Made by a program: the position numbers and the translations under genes. 22,711 nt of DNA from an uncultured Clostridia bacterium. Lineage in GTDB: Bacteria > Bacillota > Clostridia > Oscillospirales > Oscillospiraceae. The notes below the pieces were generated by a model. It saw only the letters and a program-made list of their open reading frames with translations. It ran no database searches and was not told where the DNA came from. This document shows, in pieces, positions 20,286 through 22,711 of the stretch. Location: the NCBI GenBank assembly GCA_946184215.1, contig CAMHER010000008.1:1-22711 (forward strand), given 5' to 3'. Positions within the stretch are counted from its first letter, which is position 1. Every line of letters begins with the position of its first letter.

Positions 20286-21045
20286 GAACTACTACAGCCG
20301 GGAGGCTGACCGGGAATACTGGTCGGCCTCTCAGATCAAGACCTTCCTGGAATGCCCCGCCCGCGCCATGGCCGAGCTGAACGGGGACTACACCAGACCG
20401 GCCAGCACGGCGCTCCTCGTCGGCAGCTTTGTGGACGCCTTCTTTGAAGGCAGCCTCACGGACTTTGAGGAGGCCCACCCGGAGATCTTCAAGCGCGGCG
20501 GCGAACTCAAGGCCGACTTTCAAAAGGCGCTGGAGATGATCGACCGCGCCAGGCAGGACGAGCTCTTCATGGCCTATATGGACGGCGAGAAGCAGACCAT
20601 CATGACCGGCGAGATCGGCGGGCTGCCCTTCAAGGGGAAGTTCGACGTGTACCGGCCGGGGGAGCGCATCGTGGATCTCAAGACGGCGCGTGACCTGCAG
20701 CCCATGTACAAGCCCGGAGAAGGGCGGCTCAGTTTCGCCGACTACTGGAACTGGCCGCTTCAAATGGCGATCTACCAGGCTCTTGAAGGCCACCGCCTGC
20801 CCTGCTATCTGGCGGTCATTACAAAAGAGGATCCGCCGGACATCGCCCTGGTCGAGATCGAGCAGGAGAAGCTTGACGCAGAGATGGACTATCTGCTGGA
20901 GAAGCTCCCCTACTTCGACGCCATCAAGCAGGGGATCGTCGAGCCGGATCGTTGCGAAAACTGCGCCTGGTGCCGCATGAGCCGCAAGCTGACGGCACCG
21001 AGGCCGCTTGAATCTTTTATCGAGATCGGAGGAAACAATGAATAA
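20266..21045 (+). CDS. PD-(D/E)XK nuclease, DUF3799/Cas4-like, with Fe-S staple cysteines
   Basis: A 259-residue exonuclease-like protein. It starts with WSASQIKTFLECP, a motif of RecB-type nucleases, with C30. The active-site core shows GKFD127 and IVD137-LK139, and a Q-x3-Y motif (QMAIY, 166-170). The C-terminus has C230-x2-C233-x2-C236 (CENCAWC). One Cys before and three after the nuclease core is the arrangement of the 4Fe-4S staple in AddB and Cas4. It probably resects phage DNA ends for recombination and lies directly before SSB. AAGGAG precedes the ATG. No RecT/Erf partner is in the window. Confidence 0.85.
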   Translation: MLKLTPENYYSREADREYWSASQIKTFLECPARAMAELNGDYTRPASTALLVGSFVDAFFEGSLTDFEEAHPEIFKRGGELKADFQKALEMIDRARQDELFMAYMDGEKQTIMTGEIGGLPFKGKFDVYRPGERIVDLKTARDLQPMYKPGEGRLSFADYWNWPLQMAIYQALEGHRLPCYLAVITKEDPPDIALVEIEQEKLDAEMDYLLEKLPYFDAIKQGIVEPDRCENCAWCRMSRKLTAPRPLESFIEIGGNNE

Positions 21046-21469
21046 CTGTGTATTTGCGGGCCGCCTGACCCGCGACCCGGAGCTGAAGACCGCAAACAGC
21101 GGCACCGAGCTGTGCAACTTCACAATCGCCGTGGATCGCCGCCGGAAAGGACAGAACGGCGAGAAAGAGGCCGACTTTTTGGACTGCACCGCATGGGGCA
21201 AGACCGGCGTTTTCGTCAACACCTACTTCAAAAAGGGCGACGGCGTGACCGTCTCCGGGCGGATGGAATCCGACAAGTGGACAGACCGGGACGGCAACAA
21301 GCGCATCTCCTGGAAGTGCCAGATCGACACGGTGGAGTTTCCGCTCGGACGGACGGGCGGAGGCGATCAGGGCCAGAGCTACCACCGCGCCGCAAACGGT
21401 GCGCTTGACGTCGCCCCGCCCACGATGCAGGAGCTGCCGGACGGGGAAGAAGGTGACCTGCCGTTTTGA
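21038..21469 (+). CDS. ssb: Single-stranded DNA-binding protein
   Basis: A 143-residue SSB with an N-terminal OB fold (MNNCVFAGRLTRDPELKTANSG, then FTIAVDRRRKG, DFLDCTAWGKTGVFVNTYFKKGD and VSGRMESDKWTDRDG), a short linker and an acidic tip ending EEGDLPF, close to the usual DDIPF partner-binding tail. It coats single-stranded DNA in phage replication and recombination. GGAGG lies six bases before the ATG at 21038, so the earlier in-frame start at 21008 is unlikely. Its stop overlaps the TTG of the next gene. Confidence 0.95.
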   Translation: MNNCVFAGRLTRDPELKTANSGTELCNFTIAVDRRRKGQNGEKEADFLDCTAWGKTGVFVNTYFKKGDGVTVSGRMESDKWTDRDGNKRISWKCQIDTVEFPLGRTGGGDQGQSYHRAANGALDVAPPTMQELPDGEEGDLPF

Positions 21470-21936
21470 TTGTCCAGATCGACACCCGCGAGAAACAGCG
21501 GGCCATCAAGCAGATCGTGGCCGAGTTTGACCGCCGCGGCGTGAAGCACGTCTCCAGCAAGCTCCTTGTCGGCGACTACATGAGCCTAGAAAATCCGAAG
21601 CTCATTATCGACCGCAAGCAGAACCTGCTGGAGCTATGCGGAAACGTCTGCCAGGATCTGCCGCGCTTCCGGCGTGAGCTGGCCCTGGCGCAGGACTGCG
21701 GAATCCAGATGGTGATCCTCTGCGAGCACGGTGGAACCGTCAGAAGCCTTGAGGACGTGCTGAACTGGAAGAACCCCCGCCTGAAGGAATCGCCCATGGC
21801 GGTCAGCGGGGCACGGCTCTGGCGCATCCTGACGGCGCTTGGCAAAACATACGGCGTCCGCTTCGCCTTCTGCTCGAAGCGTGAGACGGGTGCGCGGATC
21901 CTGGATATCCTCGACCATGGCGCGGGAGATCTTTGA
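21466..21936 (+). CDS. ERCC4/XPF-type nuclease domain protein
   Basis: A 156-residue protein consisting of an ERCC4-like nuclease domain: IDTREKQ (D6), LLVGDY (36-38) and IIDRK (D49-R50-K51), corresponding to the GDxnERKx3D pattern with Asp in place of the usual Glu. It should cut branched or structured DNA during replication or recombination. It starts at a TTG overlapping the SSB stop, supported by GAAGGTGA upstream; no better ATG lies before the first motif. It lacks a helix-hairpin-helix tail, as other phage versions do. Confidence 0.8.
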   Translation: MIVQIDTREKQRAIKQIVAEFDRRGVKHVSSKLLVGDYMSLENPKLIIDRKQNLLELCGNVCQDLPRFRRELALAQDCGIQMVILCEHGGTVRSLEDVLNWKNPRLKESPMAVSGARLWRILTALGKTYGVRFAFCSKRETGARILDILDHGAGDL

Positions 21937-22456
21937 CGCCATCGCCGCCGTGCGGGAGATGGTGAGCATGGAGGAGGCGGCGGAACGCTACGGGCTGCGC
22001 TTCAACCGTTCCGGTTTCGCCGTCTGCCCCTTCCACAACGAAAAGACCGCCTCCTTCAAGATTCACGACGGGCGCGGCCATTGCTTCGGATGCGGCTGGC
22101 ACGGGGACGTGATCGACTTCGCACAGGGCGTCCTGCACACGGACAGAGACGGGGCGCTCCGGGCGCTTGTGGGGGACTTCGGCCTGCCGATCCCCCTTGA
22201 CCGCGGCCTGTCCATCCGGGAACGGCAGGAGCTGTATGCGCGTTCCGCCCGCCTGCGGGCAAAGCGTGAGCGCGAGGCCGCAGAGCAGCAGGCAGCAGAC
22301 GACCGCCGACACGCCGCGCTCGATCTTTTCATCCTCTACGACACCTGGGCGCGGCAGTACGCGCCGAAGAGCCAGGATGAAGAGATCGACCCGCGCTATG
22401 CCGAAGCCTGCCGCTGGCTGGAGACGGCCCGATACAATTCAACGGAAAGAGGGTGA
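21917..22456 (+). CDS. CHC2 zinc-finger primase-type protein (zinc domain only)
   Basis: A 179-residue protein with a DnaG-type CHC2 zinc finger: C37-PFH40-NEKTASF and C56-FGC59-GWHGDVIDF. It begins at residue 17 with SMEEAAERYGL, the usual primase opening. After the zinc domain comes a charged helical region (RERQELYARSARLRAKRERE), with no TOPRIM catalytic domain before the stop. It would therefore be a template-recognition subunit working with a catalytic part elsewhere. The chosen ATG overlaps the ERCC4 gene by 20 bases; its ribosome site is weak. Confidence 0.8.
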   Translation: MAREIFDAIAAVREMVSMEEAAERYGLRFNRSGFAVCPFHNEKTASFKIHDGRGHCFGCGWHGDVIDFAQGVLHTDRDGALRALVGDFGLPIPLDRGLSIRERQELYARSARLRAKREREAAEQQAADDRRHAALDLFILYDTWARQYAPKSQDEEIDPRYAEACRWLETARYNSTERG

Positions 22457-22711
22457 ATGCCCTGATTGTTTACGATTCAAGCGAGCTGACGTCGGACGCC
22501 ATCGCGCGAATGACCGTTGGCGAGCTTGTGGAGAACGCGGCGCTTGTTTTCGAGATCGGCGAGGGCAGCACCCGCGCCACGACGCAGGCGCTCATGGAGG
22601 CGCGGGCGATGAGCCTTGGCGCGTCAACCCTGCTGCACCGTCTTTTTTCAAAGTACAGCGCCGAGCTGAAAAAGACCGGCAAGCTGAAGACCCTGCTGGT
22701 GGCCGGTTGTC
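22453..22711 (+). CDS. Unidentified early protein, cut by window end
   Basis: An open frame that starts at GTG 22453, overlapping the CHC2 gene stop, and continues to the window edge (at least 86 residues). The visible part begins VNALIVYDSSELTSDAIARM and continues VGELVENAALVFEIGEGSTR. It resembles the N-terminus of a helical replication protein, but no motif is visible, so I do not assign a function. Its place after the CHC2 protein suggests a replication role. Confidence 0.6.
   Translation, partial: MNALIVYDSSELTSDAIARMTVGELVENAALVFEIGEGSTRATTQALMEARAMSLGASTLLHRLFSKYSAELKKTGKLKTLLVAGC

Noticed and set aside
1..22711. CRISPR arrays, insertion sequences, diversity-generating retroelement, toxin-antitoxin or known anti-phage system
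   Set aside because: No regularly spaced repeats, transposase or reverse transcriptase motifs, or recognisable toxin-antitoxin pairs were seen on either strand.

Overview
This window is one contiguous stretch of a temperate, non-contractile-tailed (siphovirus-type) phage genome. The likely host is a GC-rich member of the Clostridia (Oscillospiraceae/Ruminococcaceae-like gut bacteria). The basis for that is strong AGGAGG-type ribosome-binding sites, some TTG and GTG starts, GC-rich codon use, and small early proteins of types that I associate with Clostridia phages. The host is an inference; no host gene is visible.

Layout, left to right. (1) 59-6414, head module on +: portal, MuF-like minor head protein, terminase large subunit (unusually placed after these two), an intrinsic terminator, scaffold, HK97-type major capsid protein, a 44-residue micro-gene and four head-tail connector/completion proteins. 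(2) 6430-12733, tail module on +: tail tube, a tail assembly chaperone pair joined by a -1 frameshift at A_AAA_AAC, a short tape measure, and tail-tip/baseplate/fibre genes. No sheath gene is seen. (3) 12748-14127, lysis-like region on +: a membrane protein, a holin and a calcineurin-type metallophosphoesterase where an endolysin would be expected, ending in a strong terminator. (4) 14128-14422, attP: the 3' end of a tRNA or tmRNA gene, flanked by tandem 11-bp repeats that look like integrase arm sites. (5) 14423-16334, lysogeny operon on -: a LexA/CI-like repressor and a tyrosine integrase with an N-terminal zinc ribbon. (6) 16335-16479, a divergent control region with two promoters and an array of 16-bp operators. 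(7) 16480-22711, early genes on +: a Cro-like HTH protein, small DNA-binding and membrane proteins, a PAPS-reductase-like PP-loop protein, a DUF3310 protein, a Cas4/AddB-like nuclease with a likely Fe-S staple, SSB, an ERCC4-type nuclease, a CHC2 primase zinc-finger protein, and one gene cut by the window end.

How it works together. The repressor should bind GTCTACT-N2-AGTAGAC operators, close the early promoter at 16407-16435 and control its own promoter at 16357-16385. The integrase is translated just behind the repressor, so it probably shares the repressor's transcript. Because attP is intact between lysis genes and integrase, the sequence appears to be in the virion or excised configuration and not an integrated prophage cut at its ends. 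No CRISPR array, transposon, rRNA or complete tRNA was seen.
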